In this document: one piece after another, positions 47,640-57,719 of the stretch
How positions within the stretch are numbered: position 1 is the stretch's first letter
Layout: each line of letters starts with the position of its first letter
NCBI GenBank assembly: GCA_035079385.1
Contig: JAVHKY010000035.1
Location: 930,001-994,000 of the forward strand
Source of the DNA: Aspidiotus rigidus
Lineage: Eukaryota; Arthropoda; Insecta; Hemiptera; Diaspididae
Length of the DNA: 64,000 bases
Direction of reading: 5' to 3'
Program-made: the position numbers and the translations under genes
The notes under the pieces: generated by a model
Told to the model about the DNA's origin: nothing
What the model saw: the letters and a program-made list of their open reading frames with translations, nothing else
Database searches by the model: none

Positions 47640-48745
47640 AGATTACAAGAACGCGCATTGGATGAATTAAAAGAACAAACAATTAATAAAATCAAGAAAC
47701 GCGCAATAAATGAATTGAAACAATGCGCAATAAATTGATTAAAATAACGCGTAATAAATGGATCAAATGAACGCACAATAAAGGAATTAAAAGAACACGC
47801 AATTAATGAATTAAAAAAACGCGCAATAAATGAATTAGAAGAACGCACAATATTAATAAATTACATGAACGCGTGTTGAATGAATTGAGAGAATGCGCAA
47901 TAAATGAATTGAAATGACGCGCGATAAATGAATTAAATAGATAAGCAATGAATAGATGAATTGAAAAAAAAAAAAAACGCGATGAATGGATTAAAATAAT
48001 GCGCAATAAATGGAAAGAACGCTCGATAAATGAATTAAATGAATGCACAATAAATGAGTTTGAAGAACGCGCAGTAAATGAAATCAAAGAATTAAGTGAG
48101 AAATTTAAAGAACGCGTGATAAAGGAATTAAAAGAATGTGCGATAAATAAATTGAAAAAAAGGTGTGATAAATGGAATAAAAGAACGCCTGGTAAATGGA
48201 CCAAAATAAAGCGCAATAAATTAAAATAAAGTGCAATAAATAGATTAAAATAACGCGCAATAAATGAGTTTAATTAAAGAATGGGCAATAAATGAAATCA
48301 AAGAAAGCGCCATACATGAATTTAAATAATGCAAAATAAATGAGATTCAAGAACGTGTGATAAAGGAATTGAAAGAACGTGCGAAATGAATTTAAAAAAA
48401 TTTATGATAAGTGAAATCAAAGAAAGCATAATCAATGAGATTAAAGAATGCGTAATAACTGGTTCAGAAAAAATGCGTAATATATGTATCAAAAGAATGG
48501 GTGATGAAGGAATTGAAAAAACGCGCAATAAATGAATTAAAAGAAGTTGTGATAAGTGAAATCAAAGAAAGCGCAATCAATGAGTTTAAAAAATGCGCAA
48601 TAAATGGAGAGAACGCTTGATAAATGAATTAAAAGAATGCGCAATGAATAAATTTGAAGAACGTGAAAGAATAAGAGTTAAATAGATTAAAAATAGAGGT
48701 AATAAATGGATTTAAAGGACACGTAACAAATGAATTTAAAGAACC
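47640..48745. repeat. Array of ~30 bp units (GCGCAATAAATGAATTAAAA)
   Basis: About 35 degenerate units of AAAGAACGCGCAATAAATGA. The core GCGCAATAAATGAATT is the same as in the inverted array at 17075-18065, here in a single orientation. Open frames across it encode only repetitive peptides such as (FNSFIARS)n and are artefacts. Confidence 0.85.
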
Positions 48746-49536
48746 TGAGACTTTTGTGTTAAAGTGACCCCTTACTACTGACAAAGCAATGACTTGCAAT
48801 GGAAATACTAATGCCAAGTAAGTAGTTGGTATAATTATTCCATACATATTTTTTAGTGACAGATAGAAGAATGTGACAGTTAAATAAGTGATTAATTCTC
48901 AGTGTTTCATTTGGCATTTAATTGTACTAACAACCACCTCCTTCAGTTTTTAAATTAGTGAAAGCTTTACTCTGATATTTCTACTAAATATATATCATAT
49001 GGAAAAGTTCAAATTGTATTGTACAAGTGATGTACTAATATTTGTAGACCAGGACTATTCAATTAATTTCTTGTCTAGAACTTCTGTGAGGGATTGACCA
49101 AGCGATTCAAGTTTTCTTGGTAAGGAGGAGTTTCTTGCTGGGCTGAATTTTCCAGAATATATTCCATTGTAGTATGCACTGTGAGAACGGATGTGGTTTT
49201 CATAGTAATTAGTTGATGGGAGAAATTTAACAGTGATTTTCTTGAAGGCAGTGCCTTACCTAATTGCTTTGTCAACAATGGCTTATTCTGGTAGATCATG
49301 TTCAGTTATCCATACAAATGATAGAGATGAATGTTTTGAACAAGCGAATAGCAAGTAAAACAAGGATAAGAAGCCGTACAGAGTAGAAATGACTATTTGG
49401 TGGGAATTGAGTGAGATGATAAAGACAGGCAAGGATAGTCATAAGTTCAGTGATAAATAGAGGGCTATATTGTGAACTCGACGGGCCACTAGAAAGCCAT
49501 TTACAGAATAAGCGAAGGCTACTTCGCCTGTACATT

Positions 49537-49661
49537 TAGATCCGAGCAAGAGGCAGATGGTGGGATTGGAATATTCGCTGATTAAGCCTGATACGTTTGA
49601 TGAAGGTAGTTTTATTGGGCTAGTGGATTTTTATGGTAGGTTCATTGTGTAACCCTAACAA
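49537..49661 (+). mobile_element. Possible Ty3/gypsy polymerase fragment
   Basis: A short frame reads LDPSK... and then GSFIGLVDFYGRFI before a stop. It resembles the VDPxK...RSFLGLxNYYRRFI block between reverse transcriptase and RNase H in Ty3/gypsy elements. About 40 residues only, with no flanking domain found. Confidence 0.4.
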
Positions 49662-50600
49662 AACACCGGAGCGCCTGCCCCATCGAGAATACGACCTAAC
49701 GTACACCAAAGAGCTGCTTACGTCAGTCTGATCATGAAAAATCTCTCTGCTGAGCCAACTCCGCATTTCCATTGAACTTCCTGTAAAAGGTTTTTAAAAC
49801 TCATTTGAGTATACCTGCAACTTACGCCTATGCGACCTACCTAACTTGCGGTCGCGCACGTCCCTCGCCATAGACTGTTCCTTCAAACATTGCGGGGAAT
49901 TGACCAGACCTTCACCTATTCTCTCATCTTGACACCAACACAGGGCCTTGCCCCAGTTGTCACACTGGTAGAACTTTCTGATCATTTCCATTTTACTAAC
50001 TATGTAATGTCGAGTCCCCATCAGCCGCCCAATAGCAGCCTGATGGCTACAGGTTCAGCAACCCTACGATTGCCCCGCAGTGTCCACTTTAGTGGGGTAG
50101 AACCGAGTCCACTACCACCTTATCTGAGGCGGCCAACCGCAGCCTCGGATTTGTGCGACAAGGCCCCTGGCACCTAACTCAGCCGGTACCCCTTAACCTG
50201 ACTAGCCGATGCCTATCACCGCACAAACCCCATTACAAGAGACTCTGTGATGACGCCCCGTCCCTGCCATGAAGTCCATCTCATGGCCTTTTGACCTCAA
50301 GGGTCCCAGCCCCTGCTCGGGCTTCCACTGTAGGATGCAGCTCCAGTGCTCATTAGGGGAACAGACTGTCCCCCTGACCACTGACAAGACTCGCATTACT
50401 TATTCTACCCTTAGATCAGCTTGGTCCATCGGCTACCTCGGGTCTCGGCTAACTATCCAGGTCCTATCCTTAACAACCACTCCAGTACCGCCCTGAACCG
50501 ACGATCGTCACCTAGGACACCAGACGTCAGCAAACAATACAGCAGTAGGCCACCTTGAGCCACACTCGGTGTCAATCACAAATCCTATTTGCCGTCCACC
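49660..50600. other. GC-rich island of unknown origin
   Basis: Clearly richer in G+C than any neighbouring kilobase. Overlapping open frames lie on both strands (49890-50177 plus, 50269-50496 plus, 50202-50396 minus) with no domain that I recognise. Borders are fairly sharp near 49660 and 50560. It could be retroelement-derived or an untranslated RNA gene. Confidence 0.4.
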
Positions 50601-51870
50601 TCTACTGATTCTTTCTCGTGTGCGTGCCGCAAGACATAACACTAAGATAATCTTATATTGAAGTATCCCTAACTGACAGCAGACGAATGTAAATTACTGA
50701 ACCACTCGCCAATACAATATCAAAAGCTCGATATGTATAATATCCACAATAAGAGTCTAAACACAACCACAATAACTACCGATACCAACAATCAACAAAA
50801 CTTCGACGCAACAGAAATATGTCGACGCCTAATACTCCGACAAACGATTGTGATTCCACCGAACTGATTTACTAATAAACAGAGCAGTTTGAAACCTACC
50901 CTTGTCGATCGCCCGTAGTTTCGTCCGGTCGCGTCCCTGGACCCGGCTACCCGCGCCAGCCTATTTCTTATAATCCGATATAGGATTTTTTTTGCGTTAA
51001 AGATCGTTGACTGTAGAACGACACAATCATCGCTCAATTACCTACACAATGGTAAACGTCGAAAGTGCAGTCAGCTCGTCTAAACCTAGGCACATGTGTT
51101 TGTCGTAAAACCTTTCCTTCCTTTCTTTTCAAGAATGAGAAATCTCGCGACTATTATTTTATAGATGTTCTCTTCACACTGACGTGACCGATGAACACCT
51201 AATAATCTTAGTAAGTTTCCAATACATGCTACAATATTTAAACAGCCGGACATTCACTCATCGAAAAATGTATTCAGTATTTACAATTGTAAGTCCAGGG
51301 AGAGGAGGATATGATTATGGAATGCAAGAGGTTGACCGATTCATTTGCAGGTTTGAAGAATGAGTAAAAATTTGCAACGCACCTCGTTTGGTACACTTGC
51401 TAGGTCCTTTCTATCATTTATCCTTTTTTTTATTAACTACGTAAATTGAAAAACGAAAGTTTGATGTTATTTATGGGAAGATTCTTCAATTTTGTAGTTG
51501 ATGTACAAATCACATGGTGAAACACACTTCGGTCTAGATACAAATTAACAGAATGTATAAAATATGCTTTGTCATATTCTCTTTTTTTAGATCTACAGCG
51601 CTAGTTCTTTTTTGGCCCAAATTTCATCGCTTTCTATAATTTTATAAAATTAGACTAGCTCAGAAGTGATCTAAAAGGCGAGAGAAATACGAAGTTTTTG
51701 ATTGACAGACCTGAAAAAAGATCACTACGGCAGATCAAGATTTTAAAGAAAAAGTGAAATTTGAAAACATATTCTCCAGGCTGTGGCTAAGGAAGGAAGC
51801 TAGAGAGGGGAAGGTCAGGAGACGAGCGAGAGGAAATATTATATCCGCTTCAACGAAACAACTAAAATAA
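50600..51870. other. Intergenic sequence, nothing recognised
   Basis: Returns to AT-rich composition towards the promoter of the gene at 52000. No supported gene. Confidence 0.4.
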
Positions 51871-51880
51871 AGCGCGAATA

Positions 51881-51930
51881 AGATAAGAATATCATTTACC
51901 GATAACTTGTCTAGCCAAAGTTGTAAAAGG
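51881..51930 (+). promoter_or_regulatory. Promoter block of copy 6
   Basis: AGATAAGAAT (51881-51890), ACCGATAACTT (51898-51908) and TTGTAAAAGG (51921-51930), about 70 bp before the ATG at 52000. The spacing between the two GATA cores is about 18 bp, shorter than on the minus-strand copies. Confidence 0.65.
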
Positions 51931-51999
51931 AGCGATATCGATCGATCGCTCGGGCAGTATTTCCCATTCTCGCCTCTTATTGTGGTTACTTTGCCAAAA

Positions 52000-53310
52000 A
52001 TGTCGCAATATCTTGTGTTTACTCGGATTGTATCTTTTCTATGTTTCGCTCCTGGACTCATCCAGGGTTACACATGCTCTACACGAAACTGTCCTACGTC
52101 TGAACCAAGTAAATTTACTAGTAATTTTTTTTTCGTAGCCAACACGTATAGAACAAAATTATAAAAGTCAATACCTATTTCAGGGTACGGCTACCCTGAC
52201 AACAGGTTTGAACCGTATCCTTTTATTACACCCATTCCCGTCGCTCTTCAAACGAAATACGCGTATCCTATATGCCGACCAAAAGTACAAATTAAAATCG
52301 ATAAACATGCTCTACTCTTAGTCAATAATACTGGAGAAAGGAGTAAGTTCTTATTGACATAAGGAATAGCATATTGAATTCCGATCATTATATAGTCGTG
52401 TATGTTTTTCAATAGTTGTATTTAGTCCTTATATAGAGGGCCAGCGAGTAGCCACCGCTACAGGAGGAGTAGTAGACAATTTCATTTACTCTTTTCTGGA
52501 AATATCTTATACCGCTGATGGAGTTCCAGAGGACACTCGCACCGCTGATACACTGAATGACGTCGGGTGAGGAATTAATGAATCACTTATGTTGAATAGC
52601 CTCAAATCTAAGACTTTACATCTCTCATCAAAATTCAGCACCCCATTGAAATTTTATGTGAACTTCAAGAAAGATGAATACGGTGACAACTATGCTACCT
52701 TTCGAGACGGTCTTTACAAATTCGACTGCCCAGGAATAGTTGTGAGTTTAATTTTATTTATAAATCACAGCTAATTCACGTATAATATTAAATGCTTATA
52801 GTTTTTTATTTTCATATTTTATTACTTCTTATGAGATTAGGAGGGTTATGTGGATAATCCACAGTTTACTCCAATCCAAAAAGCTCTGTATGACGTTAGT
52901 GCCTTTAATTCTACCACTACTGTAAAAGCCAAGGACGTTTTGCCGTTTGTATTCCAACCTTTCTTGTCCAGTGAATGGTACTATAGTTACCCAGGAGCTC
53001 AATTCCCAAACCAGCAGTACTTTCTCTACAATACACTCGATCATTATCCGAGTTTTGGCAGATACCAAAGCATTTCTTATAACCAGGTAGGATCTAATCA
53101 TTCGACATGTATGTATTCCTTTAGATAAAATTTATTGTCGGAAATGACAACGATTTGTGCGTGTGGTTTTAGTACAACACATTTGGAAAGGTTTACGATA
53201 AGTATAACCAGTCACAATACATGTGCGCGGCTTTACATGAGCTCAAACCCAGACCATTCGTCCAAGTTAGAAATAGTAGTGTTTGTGTGGAAATTGTATC
53301 GTATTTGTAA
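52000..53310 (+). CDS. Secreted alpha-carbonic-anhydrase-like pseudoenzyme, copy 6
   Basis: Exons 52000-52108, 52184-52342, 52416-52566, 52639-52741, 52841-53086 and 53173-53310 encode 301 intact codons. I chose MSQYLVFTR as the start because it aligns with all other family starts and gives a clean signal peptide; an upstream in-frame Met at 51907 lies inside the promoter block. After cleavage the chain begins near YTCSTRNC. CA landmarks: LLVNNTG, GGVVDNFIYSFLEISYTADG (His94 to Ser, His96 to Thr), LKFYVNF (His119 to Tyr), FRDGLYKFDCP, NPQFTPIQKALYDV, YYSYPG and FGRYQSIS. The gatekeeper TTPP loop is replaced by a Gln-containing loop. AATAAA lies near 53353. Very similar to its neighbour at 53629, 319 bp downstream in the same direction. 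Confidence 0.82.
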
Positions 53311-53511
53311 GAGGTTTCTTTTTAAAGGTTGAAACCTATCTATTTATTTGAGAAATAAAATTCAATAAATGTACATTATCCTACATCAAGGATAATATTT
53401 GTTTTTTTTCGAGCTAGAGAGGGGAAGGCCAGGAGTAGAGCAAGAAGAAAATAGTATATATGCACTTTGACGAAACAAGGAAACAGCTAGAACCAAAATA
53501 AAGCACGAATA

Positions 53512-53560
53512 AGATAAGAATTTTATCTACCGATAATTTCTTCAGCCAAAATCATAAAAA
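53512..53560 (+). promoter_or_regulatory. Promoter block of copy 7
   Basis: AGATAAGAA (53512-53520), ACCGATAAT (53529-53537) and TCATAAAAA (53552-53560), about 70 bp before the ATG at 53629. It lies only about 200 bp after the stop of the preceding gene, giving the likely original spacing of the array. Confidence 0.65.
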
Positions 53561-53628
53561 GAGTGGTAAATCGATCGCTCGCGCAGTATTTCTCTTTCTC
53601 GCCTCTCATCGTAGTTACTTTGCCAAAA

Positions 53629-54978
53629 ATGCCGCAATATCTTGTGTTGACTCGGATTGTATCTTTTTTATGTTTCGCTCCTGGACTTATCCACGGTTAC
53701 ACATGCTCTACACGAAACTGTCCTACGTCTGAACCAAGTAAACTTACTAATAATTCAATTTTTCATGGCCAACACTTATAGAACAACATTATGAATTTCC
53801 GCAGACAAAGCTTAGGAAAAAAAACATTATAAAATATCTCATTACTTATTTCAGGGTACGGCTACCCAGACAACAGGTTTGAACCGTATCCTTTTATTAC
53901 ACCCATTCCCGTCGCTCTTCAAACCAAATACGCTTATCCTATATGCCGACCAAAAGTACAAATAAAAATCGATAAACATGCTCTACTCTTGGTCAACAAT
54001 ACTGGAGAAGAGGGTAAGTTCATGTTGACATGAGTAATACTCGTAGCATATTGAATTTTCGATCATTATATCGTTGAGTATGTTTTTCAATAGTTCAATT
54101 TAGTCCTTATATAGAGGGTCAGCGAGTAGCCACCGCTACAGGAGGAGTAGTAGACAATTTCATTTACTCTTTTCTAGAGATGTCTTTTTCCGTTGACGGA
54201 GTTCCTGAAAACACTCGCACCGCTGATACGCTGAATGATGTCGGGTGAGGAATTAATGAACTCACTTATCTTCTACACTACAGCCTCAAATTTATGACTG
54301 TACATCTCTTATCAAAATTCAGGACCCCATTGAAATTTTGGGTGAACTTCAAGAAAGATGACTACGGTGACAACTACACTAGCTTTCGAGACGGTCTTTA
54401 CAAATTCGACTGCCCAGGAATAGTTGTGAGTTCAATTTTACTTAATAATCATAGCTAATTCAGTTGTTTATTTTCATATTTTATTACTTCTTATGAGATT
54501 AGGAGGGTTATGTTGATAATCCACAGTTCACTCGAATCCAAAAAGCTCTGTATAAAGTTAGTGCCTTTAATTCTACCACTACTGTAAAAGCCAAGGACGT
54601 TTTGCCGTTTGTATTCCAACCGTTCTTGTCGAGTGAATGGTACTATAGTTACCCAGGAGCTCAATATCCGCAACAGCAATACTTCATCTACAATACACTC
54701 GATAATTACCCGAGTTTTGGCAGATACCAAAGTATTTCTTACAACCAGGTAGGACTTAATCACTCGACATGTAGGCCTATGTATTCCTTTTGATAAAATT
54801 GATTGTCGGAAATGACAACGATTTGTGCGCGTGATTTCAGTACAACACATTTGGAAAGGTTTACGATATGTATAACCAGTCACAATACAGGAGCGCGGCT
54901 TTACATGAGCTCAAACCCAGACCATTCGTCCAAGTTAGAAATAGTAGTGTTTGTGTGAAATTTGTATCGTATTTGTAA
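53629..54978 (+). CDS. Secreted alpha-carbonic-anhydrase-like pseudoenzyme, copy 7
   Basis: Exons 53629-53737, 53855-54013, 54094-54244, 54323-54425, 54503-54748 and 54841-54978; 301 codons, no interruption; start MPQYLVLTR. Signal peptide about 1-23; TCSTRNC follows. Using human CA II numbering for comparison: NNGH corresponds to NNTG at residues 84-87; Q92-F-H94-F-H96 to E118-M-S120-F-S122; E117-L-H119 to K144-F-W146; KYG (126-128) to DYG (153-155); and G196-S-L-T199 to G226-A-Q-Y229. All three zinc ligands and the gatekeeper Thr199 are therefore absent, while the scaffold residues around them persist. Possible N-glycosylation sites at N85, N197 and N268. Mature cysteines are few (two N-terminal, C67, C170, C294). 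Forms a head-to-tail pair with the gene at 52000. Confidence 0.82.
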
Positions 54979-55179
54979 GAGGTTTTGAAACCCATCTACT
55001 TGTTTGAGAAATAAAATTTAATAAATGTGCATCAAGGATACTACGTATTTTTTTCGAATTTGTAGAGACTACCCTGGTGACAGAAGGGACTAAATGTTAA
55101 ACAGGTTATATTAATATTGGGGATCTACAATGGGCATTAGCAAGAAGGAGGCTCTCCTGGCCTACTTGGCAGATATACT

Positions 55180-56311
55180 CTAGTATGAAATGCCCACCTG
55201 TTTTTCCCATCTCCTCACCTCCCACCTTGAATGAGATGGGTACTGTTCGTTCAAGATTTCGAGCAGTTTGTGTAGGTCCTCAGGCGGTCTGCTCCAGAGG
55301 CACAGGACGTCGTCCAGGTAGCGGTACCCGTAGACAATATATCTGGATAATTCGTTCGGTGGCTGGAAGATTGACCGCTCAAAGAGCTCCATAAGGACTT
55401 TGAAAATGAGTGATGTCGTATTGAGAGGTATATTGGGAAAAAGTCCAGTGACGTCGAAAGACACTAATATTGAGTCTTTGGGTGGTTTAATGCCATTAAT
55501 TTTATTCACTGGTTCAACAGAGTTTTGGACTGAGAACGTGGATCGGAAGTTGACGCACGACCGAAAAGCAGAATCGAAGAGTTTTGCCAGGTGGTACGAT
55601 CGGAGAGGATGACGAAACAATAGGTCCCATCGGGTGCCCATTCTTATGTAACTTTGGGAGTCTGTATAAGCGAGTCAGTTGCGGATTAGGCACAAGGATT
55701 GACTTCCTTTGAGCTTCTTCAGTGATGACTTGTTTGCACTCATTGATTGATTTATTGACCCAAAGTTGAAATTCTCATCTACTTTGGCCCTGCTTGATTC
55801 AAGTAGTTCCATCATTTTCTCATTGTACGTCGTTCGGTTCATTATTGTTATAACGTCCCCTTTATCTGCTTTCATTATGACTAGATCGTGATCTCTGATC
55901 TTTAATCAGTTCTACAACCACGGTGGTCCCCTTTTCCATGTGTTCTAGTTTTTGGGGCTTGATCACTGCTGCGCATTGGTCTAGAGCTCTCTTAGTCATA
56001 TAAAGTTGCGAGGCAATATCCGCTGTCATGTTATTACGAGCTTTCTCAACCTTATGTTTTGGAGAAAGGAGGGCGTGCTCAAGTCCTTTGGATAATAACA
56101 TCTCTTCCTTCTGGTCAAATTGGGTGGTACTCAAGTTCATTAGCCGAGGGTAGAATACTCTTTCTGCCGGATTCTTCCTCTTTCTCAGGTCTTCAAGTTT
56201 CTTGCAAGGAAATACGCTCCGAAATAAAAAGTACAACACAGGCCATCCGTTCCCAGCATGACGCTCTTTCCGCGTCTCTATAATCAGATAAAACTTCATA
56301 AACCGAATCAC
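55180..56311 (-). mobile_element. Penelope-like element, decayed, minus strand
   Basis: In minus-strand order: an N-terminal region with LSTTQFDQKEEMLLSKGLEHA (about 56200-56030), then KADKGDVITIMNRTTYNEKM (about 55870-55820), LYRLPKLHKNGHPMGPIVSS (about 55670-55610, another frame), ILVSFDVTGLFPNIPL (about 55475) and YRYLDDVLCLW (about 55325). These are hallmark blocks of Penelope-like reverse transcriptases. At least three frameshifts separate them. A deletion removes the segment with the LPMGSPLSP motif between FQPPNELSR and YLDD. The sequence stops soon after the palm domain, so no GIY-YIG part is present. Confidence 0.85.
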
Positions 56312-56553
56312 CCCGTTAGACCCGTAGTCGTACTACACTAACACATCGTTCCGACTAGCGGAATTTCTGGCCCCCTGGCTCCGGACCGCTTCCCGCTTCA
56401 TCTCTCAACGAATGGCGAAAAAAAAACTTAAGATGCCGTTGAAAGTTTTGCAACGGCGAGCGAGGGGCCCCCCAAGGCCCTTATCTAGCCCCTTCAATGG
56501 GCCTGATATGCAACACCATGAGACTCAAAACGCCCTTTCAAGGTACTCCATAA

Positions 56554-56660
56554 AACAGGTTCTCTGCCTGCCATTGTCCCTCAAGAGTAGAAATTTTTTC
56601 AAGCCACCTCCTATCATATATAGCTCGAGAGTCGAAATTTTCCCATGTCCCCCCCCCTCC
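56554..56660 (-). repeat. Reverse-oriented hairpin motif plus minisatellite unit
   Basis: ATAAAACAGGTTCTCTGCCTG is a decayed complement of the GAA-loop hairpin. It is followed by reverse minisatellite units (TCCTATCATATATAGCTCGA, GAGTCGAAATTTTCCCATGT). Same association as at 7894-8095. Confidence 0.6.
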
Positions 56661-56661
56661 G

Positions 56662-57086
56662 CAGTGTTGCCGGTGAAAGGTCTAAAATAATATTGTACCA
56701 CTCACAGAAAAAAAATGTACCAAAATGTGCCATTTGCTTTCAACAGCTCTGGAGGGATATGAACCGGCTCTGGAGCGCGCGAATGTTTTTCAATATGTTT
56801 TTTCTTGATAAAAAAAACATATTTTTTTCAATAAAAACATTTTTTTTCAATAAAAACATTTTTTTCATTAAAAACATTTTTTTTTTTCCAATAAAAACAT
56901 TTCTTTTCAATAAAAACTTTTTTTTTTTCAATAAAAACACTTTTTTTTTTTCAATTTAAACCTGTTTTTTCTCAAAAACCTGTAAATGTGCTACAATGTG
57001 CCACAAAATTCCAATGTGCCTCACAATGAACCACAAGAATCAAAATGTGCCAAGGTGGCACAAATGTACCACCACCGGCAACGCTG
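56662..57086. mobile_element. 425 bp MITE with CAGTGTTGCCGGTG ends, inserted in a minisatellite
   Basis: The ends CAGTGTTGCCGGTG and CACCGGCAACGCTG are inverted repeats. They are flanked by direct copies of CCTCCG (56656-56661 and 57087-57092). Subterminal TGTACCAAAATGTGCCAT is mirrored loosely by AATGTGCC...TGTACCACC. Internally, 56800-56965 holds about eight units of ~20 bp (TTTTTCAATAAAAACATTTT). Related sequences at 57185-57240 and 57525-57560 show the uninterrupted site. CAG ends and the duplication size are nearest to hAT. Confidence 0.75.
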
Positions 57087-57089
57087 CCT

Positions 57090-57660
57090 CCGTGACGTTA
57101 TCAACCTCAGACCGCAAGCGCGAATCAAAATTTTTACAAGTCCCCCTCTTATCATATATAGCTCAAGAGTAAACACTTTTCCAACTTCCCCCCCTGTCTG
57201 TGATGTCATCAACCTCGGACCGCTCGCGCCCGCAAACGAAAATTTCCTGAAAGTGTCCTGAACAAAAAGGATAGCGGGTTCCCGCTAATAGATCGGTGGC
57301 GTACAGGATATATATAGCGGCGGCATACAGAACGCAGTATTATATGTACATCAGTGGTTCGGTGACCCCCTTTAGTCCCAGACAAAACCCCCAAAAAATC
57401 AGATTCTCGCCCCCCCCCCAAAAAAAAAAAATTTCACAAGCAGAAAAATATGAAGCTCGAGAGTAAAAATTATTCCAAGTCCCTCTCCTATCATATACAA
57501 CTCAAGAGTCAAAATTTTTCCAAGTCCCCCTGCCTCTCCTTGACGTAATCAACCTCAGACCGCTCGCGCACGCGGACGAAAATTTCCTGAAAGTATTCCC
57601 AACAAAAGGAATAGTGAATTCCCAGCTAAAAAAATTCCATCGAGCTGGCTAGAGATTTAA
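57090..57660 (-). repeat. Reverse minisatellite units with CTCGCGC repeats and GAA-loop hairpin
   Basis: TCAACCTCAGACCGC, CGAAAATTTCCTGAAAGT and AACAAAAGGATAG recur at about 57100, 57205 and 57550. Minisatellite pieces (AAGTCCCCCTCTTATCATAT) lie between them. The hairpin AGCGGGTTCCCGCT is at 57273-57286 and a decayed one (GAATTCCCAGCT) near 57618. Confidence 0.65.
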
Positions 57661-57719
57661 ATAAAAAAACTTTCGCATCAGGCTTTCAGCTCATCTCATT
57701 ACGTTCACGCGTATTCCAG

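Noticed and set aside
47525..48216. Overlapping minus-strand frames with (FNSFIARS)n-like repeats
   Set aside because: They arise from the ~30 bp GCGCAATAAATGAATT array. Frames on both strands are equally open, and no signal or splice context supports a gene.
49650..49664. Telomere-like TAACCCTAAC
   Set aside because: A single occurrence without repetition; chance.
51907..51999. Upstream in-frame Met as start of copy 6
   Set aside because: It lies within the promoter block and adds residues absent from the other members. The Met at 52000 gives a clean signal peptide and aligns with every copy.
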